In this document: positions 17,034-25,522 of the stretch, one piece after another
How the letters are laid out: every line of letters begins with the position of its first letter
Position numbering within the stretch: position 1 is the stretch's first letter
Source: Flavobacteriales bacterium
Lineage (GTDB): Bacteria; Bacteroidota; Bacteroidia; Flavobacteriales_F; PHOS-HE28
DNA length: 64,000 bases
NCBI GenBank assembly: GCA_016788205.1
Contig: JAEUTA010000022.1
Span: forward strand, 31,489-95,488
Direction of reading: 5' to 3'
Position numbers and translations under genes: made by a program
Notes under the pieces: generated by a model
The model's input: the letters and a program-made list of their open reading frames with translations, nothing else
The model's database searches: none
What the model was told of the DNA's origin: nothing

Positions 17034-19439
17034 ATGACGCATATTGTTTCCCTTTTCGTTGCACTGCTCGTTCCTGCGAGCCTTATGGCCCAAACGCGCC
17101 TTGGCGGCATCGTTACAGGTGACGTCGAGGATCCCCTTGAAGGGGTTCACATCGTCGTGGGCGATGATCAGGACTTCGGGGCAACCACGGGAAGGGATGG
17201 GCGCTACATGATCACCGGCATGCGTGCCGGTGAGGTGCGCTTACGGATGTCTTACCTCGGTCATCAGCCGCTGGATACCACATTGCAGCTGACCACAGGT
17301 GACAATACCTTCAGTACCGCGCTCCGTGCTTACGCACATTCCCTGCGCGCTGCAGAGGTCAGTGCCCTGCGGGCAGGCGACCGAACACCGTTCGCGCGGA
17401 CCATGGTTACGCGTGAGGAACTGCAACGAACGAACACCGGCGTGGACCTTCCGTACCTGTTGGAGCTGCAGCCAAGCGTGGTCAGCACCAGTGATGCGGG
17501 TACGGGCATCGGTTACACCTACATGCGTATCCGGGGTAGTGATGCCACGCGCACGAACATCACGTTGAACGGAGTGCCCTTCAATGATCCCGAGAGCCAG
17601 GGTGCTTTTTTGGTGAACATGCCCGATATCGCCAGCAGCGCTGAGGATATCGAGATACAGCGAGGTGTGGGCACCAGCACCAATGGCCCGGCGGCGTTCG
17701 GCGCCAGCATCAACCTGCGCACCACCTCCGTTCAACGTGAAGCGTGGGGCCTGGTGAGCGCGAGCGGAGGGTCGTTCAACACCCAGCGCTATGCGGTGAG
17801 CGCTGGAACGGGTCTGCTCGGTGCTGCCGATGCATCGAAGTTCAGCTTGGACATGCGCCTCTCGTCCATCACGAGCGATGGTTATGTTGACCGCGCCAGC
17901 GCCGACCTGAAGAGCTACTTTTTGCAAGCGGCTTGGGAAAGCATGAAGCGCCGCAGTTCGCTGCGCCTCATAACCTTCCGCGGTAAAGAGGTCACGTACC
18001 AGGCCTGGGCGGGCGTATCCCAAGAGGTGCTGGACACGTCCCGCACGTATAACCCGTACACCTACGAGAACGAAGTGGATGACTACGATCAAGCCCACTA
18101 CCAGCTGCTTTTCGACCAACGTGTCGGCGAGAACACCAGTTTCAATATCACGCTTTTCCGTGTGCTCGGTTCGGGTTACTACGAGCAGTTCCGCCCGGCC
18201 GATGACCTGTCCACCTATGGCATATCGTCCGCTGTCATCGATGGGGATACCATCAGCACTACGGACGTGATCCGTCGCCGTTGGCTGGACAATACGCTGA
18301 CCGGCGCGAACGCAAGCCTGCAGATGAGCCTTGGTGCTCACCGCCTCGTGCTGGGCGGCAACTACAGCGCGTTCGTGAACGACCATTTCGGTGAGGTGAT
18401 CTGGGCTCGCTATGCCGGTGCCCTCAACATCCGCGACAGGTACTACGACAATGATGCACGCAAGGCGGATGCGAACGTTTTCGCCAAGCTCACTTACGCG
18501 CTGAACGCGAAGACGGACGTGTACGGTGACGTACAATTACGCCATGTGGACTACGACTTCCTCGGCTTCGATCGCGATCTGGAGAACATCGCTCAGAATG
18601 TCCGGTACACCTTCTTCAACCCCAAGGCCGGTCTGCTCTGGCGGATACATGAGGGTGGCCGGGCCTATGTTTCGTTCGCTGTGGCCAACCGGGAGCCGAA
18701 TCGCAACGACCTGGAGGAGACCACGCCGGAGAGTCGCCCTAGCAGCGAACGTCTCTTCGATTATGAGTTCGGTTACGAACGACGCAGCGGGCGGCTTAGC
18801 GCCGGGGTCAACGCGTATTACATGGACTATACCGACCAGCTCGTGCTCACGGGCGAGTTGAACGATGTGGGTGCCGCCTTACGGACCAATGTCGCGGACA
18901 GCTACCGTGCCGGCGTGGAACTCATGTTCGCGGTGAATCCGGTGAAGCGCGTAGTGTGGCGGGCCAACGCGACGATCAGCCGCAACATGATCCGGGACTT
19001 CACCGAGTACGTGGATGATTGGGATACATGGCAACAGCGCGCCATCCATCATGGGAATACGGAGCTGGCCTTCTCCCCGGCGCTTATCGCCAGTAGTGAA
19101 CTCTCCTATCGGGTGTGGGAGAAACCAGGCAAGGGTTCGTCGGACATCACCTTCATCACCAAGTATGTCGGCGATCAGTACCTGGACAACTCCAATAGCA
19201 CGGATCGTATGCTGAAGGCGTACGTGGTGAACGACATTCGAGCGAACATCGCTGTACTGGGCTCTAAGGGTATCCGATCCATGGATCTCAACCTCACTGT
19301 CCGGAACGTCTTCAGCCAGCTCTACGAGAGCAACGGTTGGGTCTACAGCTACTACTCGGACGGTCGGCGCACGCAGGATATCGGCCTTTTCCCGCAGGCT
19401 CCGGTCAATGTACTTGGTGGGGTCTCCTTCAAGTTCTAA
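17034..19439 (+). CDS. TPP-regulated TonB-dependent outer-membrane receptor
   Basis: 801 residues. Signal peptide MTHIVSLFVALLVPASLMAQ, carboxypeptidase-regulatory-like domain about 22-110 (GYMITGM-type GRYMITGMRAGEVRLRMSYL), plug domain about 120-240 (RIRGSDATRTNITLNGVPF, SIEDIEIQRGVGTSTNG-like), then a 22-strand-type barrel ending in aromatic-rich strands (NVLGGVSFKF). It imports a large or scarce nutrient using TonB energy. Control by a TPP riboswitch strongly suggests thiamine or a precursor, as for the Bacteroidota thiamine receptors. The nearby pnuC-like gene and NadR-like kinase fit the inner-membrane and trapping steps. Confidence 0.93.
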   Translation: MTHIVSLFVALLVPASLMAQTRLGGIVTGDVEDPLEGVHIVVGDDQDFGATTGRDGRYMITGMRAGEVRLRMSYLGHQPLDTTLQLTTGDNTFSTALRAYAHSLRAAEVSALRAGDRTPFARTMVTREELQRTNTGVDLPYLLELQPSVVSTSDAGTGIGYTYMRIRGSDATRTNITLNGVPFNDPESQGAFLVNMPDIASSAEDIEIQRGVGTSTNGPAAFGASINLRTTSVQREAWGLVSASGGSFNTQRYAVSAGTGLLGAADASKFSLDMRLSSITSDGYVDRASADLKSYFLQAAWESMKRRSSLRLITFRGKEVTYQAWAGVSQEVLDTSRTYNPYTYENEVDDYDQAHYQLLFDQRVGENTSFNITLFRVLGSGYYEQFRPADDLSTYGISSAVIDGDTISTTDVIRRRWLDNTLTGANASLQMSLGAHRLVLGGNYSAFVNDHFGEVIWARYAGALNIRDRYYDNDARKADANVFAKLTYALNAKTDVYGDVQLRHVDYDFLGFDRDLENIAQNVRYTFFNPKAGLLWRIHEGGRAYVSFAVANREPNRNDLEETTPESRPSSERLFDYEFGYERRSGRLSAGVNAYYMDYTDQLVLTGELNDVGAALRTNVADSYRAGVELMFAVNPVKRVVWRANATISRNMIRDFTEYVDDWDTWQQRAIHHGNTELAFSPALIASSELSYRVWEKPGKGSSDITFITKYVGDQYLDNSNSTDRMLKAYVVNDIRANIAVLGSKGIRSMDLNLTVRNVFSQLYESNGWVYSYYSDGRRTQDIGLFPQAPVNVLGGVSFKF

Positions 19440-19484
19440 CCTTCGTTAGGCCACGACCTGTGGGCATTCCACTAGTTTCGGCGC

Positions 19485-20432
19485 ATGTTCCGCCTACATG
19501 CTCTCCTTCTCGTTACGCTCCTTGCGCAAGCTTCAGGTGCCCAGTTCACCTATGATGCCCGCATCGAGGGCGACCTCAGCCTGCACCAAGTATGTGAAGA
19601 CCGGGTGGTCCCTGTTCTCAAGATCCGGAACAGTGGCACGGCCACCATGCACGGTTGTGTGGTGGAGACGTGGAAGAACGGTCTTGTCCAAAGCAGTTTC
19701 GACTGGCAGTTGGCGGTTCCAGCATTAACCGGCCAAGTGCGACAACCGATCTTCCCGGAAGTGATGGACGTGGTCGAAGGCGATGTGATCGAGATGCGCA
19801 TCATTTCCGTCAACGGCTTCGCTGATGAGGACCCTGAGGGGAACATACATTCCTTCACGGTCGGGATGGAGGCCGTTCAAGCACCATCGTTCCTGGTGGA
19901 GATCCGGATCAGCTCGAGCGTACTTGCCGAATTGGACTGGTACATCCGGGATGCGAACGGCACAGTGGTCGCCACCGCCAGCGATGTGGTCGTAGCTCCG
20001 TCGGAGGACGTGCTCGTTTGGGCCGAACTGGCGCCAGCAACATGCTATAGCGTTGAGGTTTCCGATGTGGCGGGCTTCACGGGAGGTACGTTCACGGTCC
20101 GCAGCGGGTCGGAAGAGGTGGTGACCCTTACCGGCGATGATGTAGCGGCAGGCATGCGGCCCGGTTTCAGGACCGGTATCGTAGCCGGGATCCCTGTCAC
20201 GACCAGCAGCGCACCACCCGCGCTTGCCTGGTCCGCCGACACACGAGAATTGCGTTCGCTGAAGGAAGGTCGCGGATGGGTGCGCTTGCTGGACGCGGCC
20301 GGTCGCGTGGTATACCAAGGAGCCATGGACGCTGATTCCCCCTTGAACTTGGAGCATATCGCTCCCGGGATCTACCTGGCCGCACATCGCGATGCTTCCG
20401 ACCGGTCATCGATACTGCGCTTCACGCGCTGA
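19485..20432 (+). CDS. Exported protein, tandem relative of the gene at 20505
   Basis: 315 residues with a signal peptide (MFRLHALLLVTLLAQASG). The N-terminal 130 residues form a CARDB-like beta-sandwich closely related to the start of the next gene: GCVVETWKNGLVQSSFDWQL against GCVVETWKNGVLVNTFDWQL, each followed by VPAxxGQxRQPxFPxV. The middle (DLEWYIRD-like ELDWYIRDANGTVVA) is a second beta domain also shared. The C-terminus (LLDAAGRVVYQG ... PGIYLAAHRDAS) resembles a T9SS sorting domain without a clear PNP motif. It lacks the large Cys module of its neighbour. Probably expressed with the TonB receptor or from its own promoter; function unknown. Confidence 0.82.
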   Translation: MFRLHALLLVTLLAQASGAQFTYDARIEGDLSLHQVCEDRVVPVLKIRNSGTATMHGCVVETWKNGLVQSSFDWQLAVPALTGQVRQPIFPEVMDVVEGDVIEMRIISVNGFADEDPEGNIHSFTVGMEAVQAPSFLVEIRISSSVLAELDWYIRDANGTVVATASDVVVAPSEDVLVWAELAPATCYSVEVSDVAGFTGGTFTVRSGSEEVVTLTGDDVAAGMRPGFRTGIVAGIPVTTSSAPPALAWSADTRELRSLKEGRGWVRLLDAAGRVVYQGAMDADSPLNLEHIAPGIYLAAHRDASDRSSILRFTR

Positions 20433-20504
20433 AGCGGACGGAACAAAGGTTACCGGGTGTTCTTTCCCCGTCCTGCCTAGCTTTCGCATATCGAAGCCCT
20501 CCTC

Positions 20505-22613
20505 ATGCAAAAGCACCTTCTTTTCGCAGCGCTGTTGAGCTTGCCGTTCGCTCTTTCAGGCCAGGCCGATCACGACGCCAGGATCCTCGAATACAAAGGG
20601 CTGAAGTTCCCGTGCCAAGGGTCCGTCACGCCCAAGTTGCTTATCCGCAACGATGGCAATGTGACCATGAGCGGCTGTGTGGTGGAGACCTGGAAGAACG
20701 GAGTGCTCGTCAACACCTTCGATTGGCAGTTGGCGGTCCCTGCCGCACAAGGCCAAACTCGGCAGCCGGTCTTCCCCGACGTCACCGGCGTTGAAGCCGA
20801 GGACGAATTGGAGTTCAAGATCAAAACGGTGAACAACATCCCCGACGAGAACGCTGAGGGGAATGAGAAGCTCGTGGCGATAAGTGACGAGCACGCTGCT
20901 ACTTCGGACAACACGATCGAAGTGCGGGTCACCACCGATGATGCTCCCGGTGATCTGACATGGGAACTCCGTGACGCCGGTGGTGCTTTGATAGCTTCCG
21001 GCGGACCCTATACTGAAGCGAACACCACGATCATCGAAGAGGTGGACCTGGGTTCCGGCAGTTGCTATGAGTTCAAAGGAACGGACAGTGGGCGAGACGT
21101 GACTTCCTTAGCCGGGATGCGGCTGGTGGCCAGCGGTAATACGCTCCACACACTTTCTGCGGATGACCTTGCCGCTGGTGCTACGAAGGGAGTTCGTACA
21201 GGAGCCGGGGTCGCTTGCACCAACCTGTTGGAGATCGCATTGCGCACCGATGGCCAGCCGATCGGGACGGATTGGAGGATCATCGACGTGACGAATGGGG
21301 CGGCGGTGTGCTCAAGCGCCGGTTCATTGTCCGCTGATGCGGATGTGGTCGAAACGTGTTGTTTGGTGGATGGTTGTTATCGGCTTGAAGTGACCGATGC
21401 CAGTGGCGATGGCATCGTGGGTGGCGGTTATGTCCTGCGTATGGTCGATGGCCGACGTATCATAGATAACGCGTCGAATTTCCTCTCAGGTTCATTCAGC
21501 GGCATCAGTGGGGGACAGGGTTTTTGCTTGCCGATCGGTACCGGCAGGCTGATCTTCAGCAGCTGCGATAAGTTGGATTGGCTGCCCAACCGCTATGTGG
21601 TGGCAAGTGCTGATGCCGCGGTCTCCGGCCAGTATGGTCTTGCGAACGCCACCAGCGGCTATGAGTTCTGGTTCTTCGACCCCAACGGCTCCTACAGCTT
21701 CCGTCGCTTCCGCAGCCATGCCACCAGCGATGGTTACGGCTCCGGTGCCACACGTGCGTGTCATTTCCGGGTGAACGGGTGGACGAATTCGGTCCTGACG
21801 CCGCACCTGCCCGAAGGGCTTTTGTTGAACGCACGCATCCGTGGCCGCGTGGCGGGTGTATCCCAGGAGTTCGGTCCAGCGTGCAGGTTCAAGATCGATG
21901 CAGCCCTGGCCGCGTGCCCGCAAGTGAAGTTGCAGAACGATCCGGCGAACACGGCGGACTTCAGTTGCGGCGTTACGCGCGAGTTCGGTGGCGCCAATCG
22001 GTCCGCGAACCGCTTGGTAGCAGCGCCGCCACAGTTCACGCCAACGGTGGCGAGCTCCAGCGTGCGCTACCAGTTCCGTTTCCGATCAGGCGGAGGCTGC
22101 GTCGTTCGTCCACCGCAGACAAGTCCCACCATTCACCTCAACTGGAGCAATGGTGCGGCGCTCACTTGCGGCACCAGCTACCAGGTGGACGTGCGCGTGA
22201 GCAAGGATGGTGGTGTTACATGGTGCACGGGTTCGGCAAGTGCGAACGGAGCCACGAACTGTGCCGATACGGCTCCGTGGGGTGTGGTCTGTAGTGTCAC
22301 CATCGGTGGATGTGCGCCTTCGGGCATGGTGGCTCAACGTTCCGTGGACGAGCAGCGCATGGGCGTTTTCCCGAACCCCGTTGTCGATGGACGCGTGAGC
22401 ATCGTGCTGGAGCAAGCCGGTGATGACAGGCTTGTCGAGCTTCAACTGGTCGATGTCGCAGGCCGTATCGTAAGCACCAAGCGGACCCTGTTGGTCGCGG
22501 GCGCTAGCCGTGTTATGGTGGACTTCGGTGCTGAACACGCGGCAGGCCTTCATTTCCTTCGCGCTGCTGTTGGCGACAGGATTTTCTCCGAGCAGGTGAT
22601 CCTGGCGCGATGA
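20505..22613 (+). CDS. T9SS-secreted protein with the SSCDKLDW/FFDPNGSYSF module
   Basis: 702 residues. Signal peptide MQKHLLFAALLSLPFALSGQ, CARDB-like domain about 21-135, a second beta domain, then a domain with SGDGIVGGGYVLRMVDGRRI and paired cysteines (VETCCLVDGCYRLEV). About residues 348-600 are the module shared with the 1848-residue protein at 2347: SSCDKLDWLPNRYVVAS, GYEFWFFDPNGSYSFRRF, NARIRGRVAGVSQEFGPACR, ASSSVRYQFRFRSGGG and YQVDVRVSKDGGVTWC. It ends in a T9SS sorting domain (GVFPNPVVDGRVSIVL ... GLHFLRAAVGDRIFSEQVIL). No enzyme motif seen. Confidence 0.9.
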   Translation: MQKHLLFAALLSLPFALSGQADHDARILEYKGLKFPCQGSVTPKLLIRNDGNVTMSGCVVETWKNGVLVNTFDWQLAVPAAQGQTRQPVFPDVTGVEAEDELEFKIKTVNNIPDENAEGNEKLVAISDEHAATSDNTIEVRVTTDDAPGDLTWELRDAGGALIASGGPYTEANTTIIEEVDLGSGSCYEFKGTDSGRDVTSLAGMRLVASGNTLHTLSADDLAAGATKGVRTGAGVACTNLLEIALRTDGQPIGTDWRIIDVTNGAAVCSSAGSLSADADVVETCCLVDGCYRLEVTDASGDGIVGGGYVLRMVDGRRIIDNASNFLSGSFSGISGGQGFCLPIGTGRLIFSSCDKLDWLPNRYVVASADAAVSGQYGLANATSGYEFWFFDPNGSYSFRRFRSHATSDGYGSGATRACHFRVNGWTNSVLTPHLPEGLLLNARIRGRVAGVSQEFGPACRFKIDAALAACPQVKLQNDPANTADFSCGVTREFGGANRSANRLVAAPPQFTPTVASSSVRYQFRFRSGGGCVVRPPQTSPTIHLNWSNGAALTCGTSYQVDVRVSKDGGVTWCTGSASANGATNCADTAPWGVVCSVTIGGCAPSGMVAQRSVDEQRMGVFPNPVVDGRVSIVLEQAGDDRLVELQLVDVAGRIVSTKRTLLVAGASRVMVDFGAEHAAGLHFLRAAVGDRIFSEQVILAR

Positions 22614-22626
22614 GGGCGCTGCGCCA

Positions 22627-24603
22627 CTAGACGTGTGCGCTTCGGCGAACGAAGAACATGTGCAGTTCGCCTTTGCCTTTCGCGCTTACCAACCCGCGCG
22701 GCTGGAATTGGAAAGCCGCATCGTGTTGCACCAGTGCCAAGGTGCTCTCGCTGATGTTCACTTGTCCTGTGTCACCACTGCTTTCCATGCGACTGGCGGT
22801 GTTCACCGTGTCGCCCCAGATGTCGTACTGGAACTTCTTCAGCCCGACGATCCCGGCCACCACGGGACCGGTGTGTATGCCCACGCGCATCTCGAAAGCG
22901 GGCTTGCCTAACAGGTCACGTTCGCGTTTGCGTTCATGCATGAAGGCTTGCATTTCCAATGCGGCATGCACCACATCCGTCGGCGACGAAGCCTTCGGGT
23001 CTGGCAATCCTCCGGCGCACATGTATGCATCGCCGATGGTCTTGATCTTCTCGATACCGCGAGCTGTAACGATGTTGTCGAAGGCCTTGAAGCAAACGTT
23101 CAGTTCCTCCACGAGTTCTTGCGGAGAGAGCCTCTCGCTGGCTTGTGTGAAGCCTTTGAAGTCGGTGAAGAGGATGGTCGCCTGATCGAAGTGCCTGGCT
23201 TCGGCATGGCCCTTTTCCTTCAACTCGGACGCCACTTCATGCGGAAGGATATTATGCAACAGTTCATCGCTGCGGTCCTTTTCTCTGGCGATGGCCGCAC
23301 GTGACCGACGCATGTAGCGTAGACGCGCCCAAAGGCCACCGGCCATCAGCAGTACGCCTACACCGGAGAAGAGGAACACATTGCGGCGATCACGCTCTTG
23401 GCCGAGTTGTTCCTGATGTGCCAGTTCGCGTGTGTAGCGGTCCTGCACGTTGGCGAGACTGTCCGCCAGCATCCGTTCCTGAAATGCACGGGCCACCTCC
23501 ATGCGTGCCACTTCTTTGCTGTCGTTGAGCACCAGCAGCGAGTCGTTCGCGAGCTGGTATGCCCGTTGCGCGAAGAATGCCCGGCGGAAATCACCCAGGC
23601 CTTCGTAAGCGCTCGTCAGGCAGAGCTGGCATTCGCGCACCTGTTGCAGCAGGGCATGTTCCCGCGCCAGTTGCGCACCTTCGGCGCATGCTGCAACGGC
23701 TCGTGCGTAATTCCGTTCATCCAAGAGTAAGTTGCCCCGGTTGATGTGTGTTCGGATCACTTGGCGCATGCTGCCGATGGCGCCGAGCAGGGCTTCTGCG
23801 GAATCGAGGCTGGCGTAGGCATCCTGCATGCGGCCAAGCCTGCCATATACCCGGCCCATGTTGTTGTAGGCCATGCCCTGTTCCAATTTGCGCCCCATCT
23901 CGCGGTAAAGAGCAAGGCTGCGCTTGAATTCCGTCAGTGCGGTATCGAGCGATCCGAGCTCAAGGTGTGTGGCGCCGAGGTTGAGGAACGCCTGCGCGCG
24001 ACCGCGCGCGTTGTCCAACTCCTCGGCAAGTGCAGCGCTGCGTTGATAGTTCTCCAGTGCGGCAGGGAGGTCGCCCAGCTCAGTGTGGATGTTGCCGATG
24101 TTGTTGTACGTGCCGGCAAGGCCTTCTTTGTTACCCAGCTCCGTGTCGATGCGAAGGCTTTTGCGCAACTGTTCCAAGGCCAGCGGCAGATCGCCGAGGT
24201 TCTTGTACACGTTGCTCATGTTGCTGTACGTGTTCGCCTCGCGTTTGCGATCCTTCATCGCTTGCGCTGTGGCCAGGCATTGTTGCAGGTGGCCGAGCGA
24301 GGTGGTGTAGTCGCTCTTCATGCTCGCCCCAACCGCGAGTGTCGTGTACGCTTCATATTGCGCGAGCCGGTCTTTGGCACGCTTGGCCAGGGCGAGCTGC
24401 TTGTTCGCCAGGGCGCTGCCACTGTCAGGTTGTTCGAACACGGTCTTCCAAGCCAGCACCTGAATGGCTTTGAGCCGCGCGCTGTCCGGTGCGGAAACGT
24501 TCCGCCAGACGCTCCATAACGAATCGTTCTGGGCCGTGGCGAAAAAGGGCAGGAGGAAGGCAGCGACCCCCAGCGCGATGAACGTGCGGAGCAGCGTGTT
24601 CAT
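22627..24603 (-). CDS. TPR-containing membrane adenylate cyclase (class III)
   Basis: 658 residues. N-terminal signal or anchor segment (TFIALGVAAFLLPFFATAQ), seven or so TPR repeats about 50-350 (typical YNNIGNIHTELGDLPAALEN, FLNLGATHLELGSLDTALTE), a coiled coil, one membrane segment about 408-430 (NVFLFSGVGVLLMAGGLW), a signalling linker (LLHNILPHEVASELKEKG) and a class III cyclase domain about 470-640. Metal-binding Asp residues are in FTDFKGF and GDAYM. The substrate-selecting residues look like Lys in EKIKTIGDAYM and Asp in YDIWGDTVNTASRM, the pattern for ATP rather than GTP. So cAMP is predicted, made in the cytoplasm in response to a periplasmic TPR input. ATG at 24603 chosen over a GTG three codons upstream. 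Confidence 0.9.
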   Translation of the reverse strand: MNTLLRTFIALGVAAFLLPFFATAQNDSLWSVWRNVSAPDSARLKAIQVLAWKTVFEQPDSGSALANKQLALAKRAKDRLAQYEAYTTLAVGASMKSDYTTSLGHLQQCLATAQAMKDRKREANTYSNMSNVYKNLGDLPLALEQLRKSLRIDTELGNKEGLAGTYNNIGNIHTELGDLPAALENYQRSAALAEELDNARGRAQAFLNLGATHLELGSLDTALTEFKRSLALYREMGRKLEQGMAYNNMGRVYGRLGRMQDAYASLDSAEALLGAIGSMRQVIRTHINRGNLLLDERNYARAVAACAEGAQLAREHALLQQVRECQLCLTSAYEGLGDFRRAFFAQRAYQLANDSLLVLNDSKEVARMEVARAFQERMLADSLANVQDRYTRELAHQEQLGQERDRRNVFLFSGVGVLLMAGGLWARLRYMRRSRAAIAREKDRSDELLHNILPHEVASELKEKGHAEARHFDQATILFTDFKGFTQASERLSPQELVEELNVCFKAFDNIVTARGIEKIKTIGDAYMCAGGLPDPKASSPTDVVHAALEMQAFMHERKRERDLLGKPAFEMRVGIHTGPVVAGIVGLKKFQYDIWGDTVNTASRMESSGDTGQVNISESTLALVQHDAAFQFQPRGLVSAKGKGELHMFFVRRSAHV

Positions 24604-24622
24604 CGTATGCACAAGTATCGAT

Positions 24623-25372
24623 CTAGTGAACTTCTCCGTGTACCGCCTCGCTCATGGCGAAGACGTGCTCGGGATCCTGCTCGAAGGCCGTACCCACGAC
24701 GAGCACATCGGCGCCTGCAGCGCATAACGCGCGCGCGGTGGCTGCATCCTTGATGCCACCACCCACGATGATCGGTAGGTTCACCTGTGACCGCACGGCC
24801 GAGATCATGGCGGGAGGAACGGTTCGCAAGGCACCACTGCCGGTGTCCATGTATATGGTACCCAGGCCGAGGTACGAGCCGGCGAGCGCCGTGGCCGCTG
24901 CGATCCCGGGTTTGTCATGCGGGATGGGAACGGTCTGGCTCACGTAGCTCACGGTGGTCGGCTTACCACCGTCCACAAGCATGTAGCCCGTAGGGACGGC
25001 TTCGATACCGAGGGCTTTCACCGTAGGTGCCGCGGTCACGTGGTGGCCGATCAACAACTCGGGGTTCCGTCCACTGATCAAGGAGAGGAAGAGCACGGCA
25101 TCCGCATGCGCGCTCAGTTGCGAAGGACTTCCGGGGAAAAGCACCACGGGCCGGTCGCTCAGTTCCTTCACCCGTTGCACGCAAAGGTCGAAAGCGGCCG
25201 AAGTGAGCAGGCTTCCACCCACGAAGATCAGGTCGGCCTTGGCCATGCAGGCGTTCTGCACGGTGCGGTCCAGGCGTTCACGGTCCTGCCCGAAGTCAGG
25301 ATCGATGAGCACGGCCAGCAGCTTGCGCCCATCGCGGCGCGCATTCTCCAAGGTGTGCAACACATGGCCCAT
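24623..25372 (-). CDS. Geranylgeranylglyceryl-phosphate synthase family protein
   Basis: 249 residues, a TIM-barrel prenyltransferase joining a prenyl diphosphate to sn-glycerol-1-phosphate. Visible motifs: VLIDPDFGQD, FVGGSLLTSAAF, VLFPGSPSQLSAHADAVLF, SGRNPELLIGHHV, PTGYMLVDGGKPTTVSYVS, IYMDTGSGA, VGGGIKDAATA and VVGTAFEQDPEHVF. These fit the group II bacterial GGGPS of Bacteroidota, relatives of the archaeal ether-lipid enzyme and of PcrB. The physiological product in these bacteria is unclear. ATG at 25372 (MGHVLHTLENARRDG) chosen because the upstream frame is unrelated. It lies 19 bp from the cyclase start and is probably transcribed with it. Confidence 0.92.
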   Translation of the reverse strand: MGHVLHTLENARRDGRKLLAVLIDPDFGQDRERLDRTVQNACMAKADLIFVGGSLLTSAAFDLCVQRVKELSDRPVVLFPGSPSQLSAHADAVLFLSLISGRNPELLIGHHVTAAPTVKALGIEAVPTGYMLVDGGKPTTVSYVSQTVPIPHDKPGIAAATALAGSYLGLGTIYMDTGSGALRTVPPAMISAVRSQVNLPIIVGGGIKDAATARALCAAGADVLVVGTAFEQDPEHVFAMSEAVHGEVH

Positions 25373-25508
25373 CGTGCGAACATACGGAGGCTGTTGCGGA
25401 TGAGGTCCAGGTCTCCTCAAGTGGAACGTTCAGCCTGTGCTCGGGTTGTGTTCATCGCCTTGTCGGAACATCGTGGAGCGGCCTTCGTTCAAGGCTCTTC
25501 CTTACTTC

Positions 25509-25516
25509 TAGGTTTG
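25509..25516 (+). promoter_or_regulatory. -7 promoter element TAGGTTTG
   Basis: Matches TAnnTTTG, 6 bp before the ATG of the GT4 glycosyltransferase. No good -33 TTG is visible at 19-21 bp, so it is a moderate call. Confidence 0.45.
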
Positions 25517-25522
25517 TCAGCG

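Noticed and set aside
24917..25522. 202-codon N-terminal extension of the GT4 glycosyltransferase
   Set aside because: It is antisense to the GGGP synthase gene and crosses the TAGGTTTG element directly before the accepted ATG.
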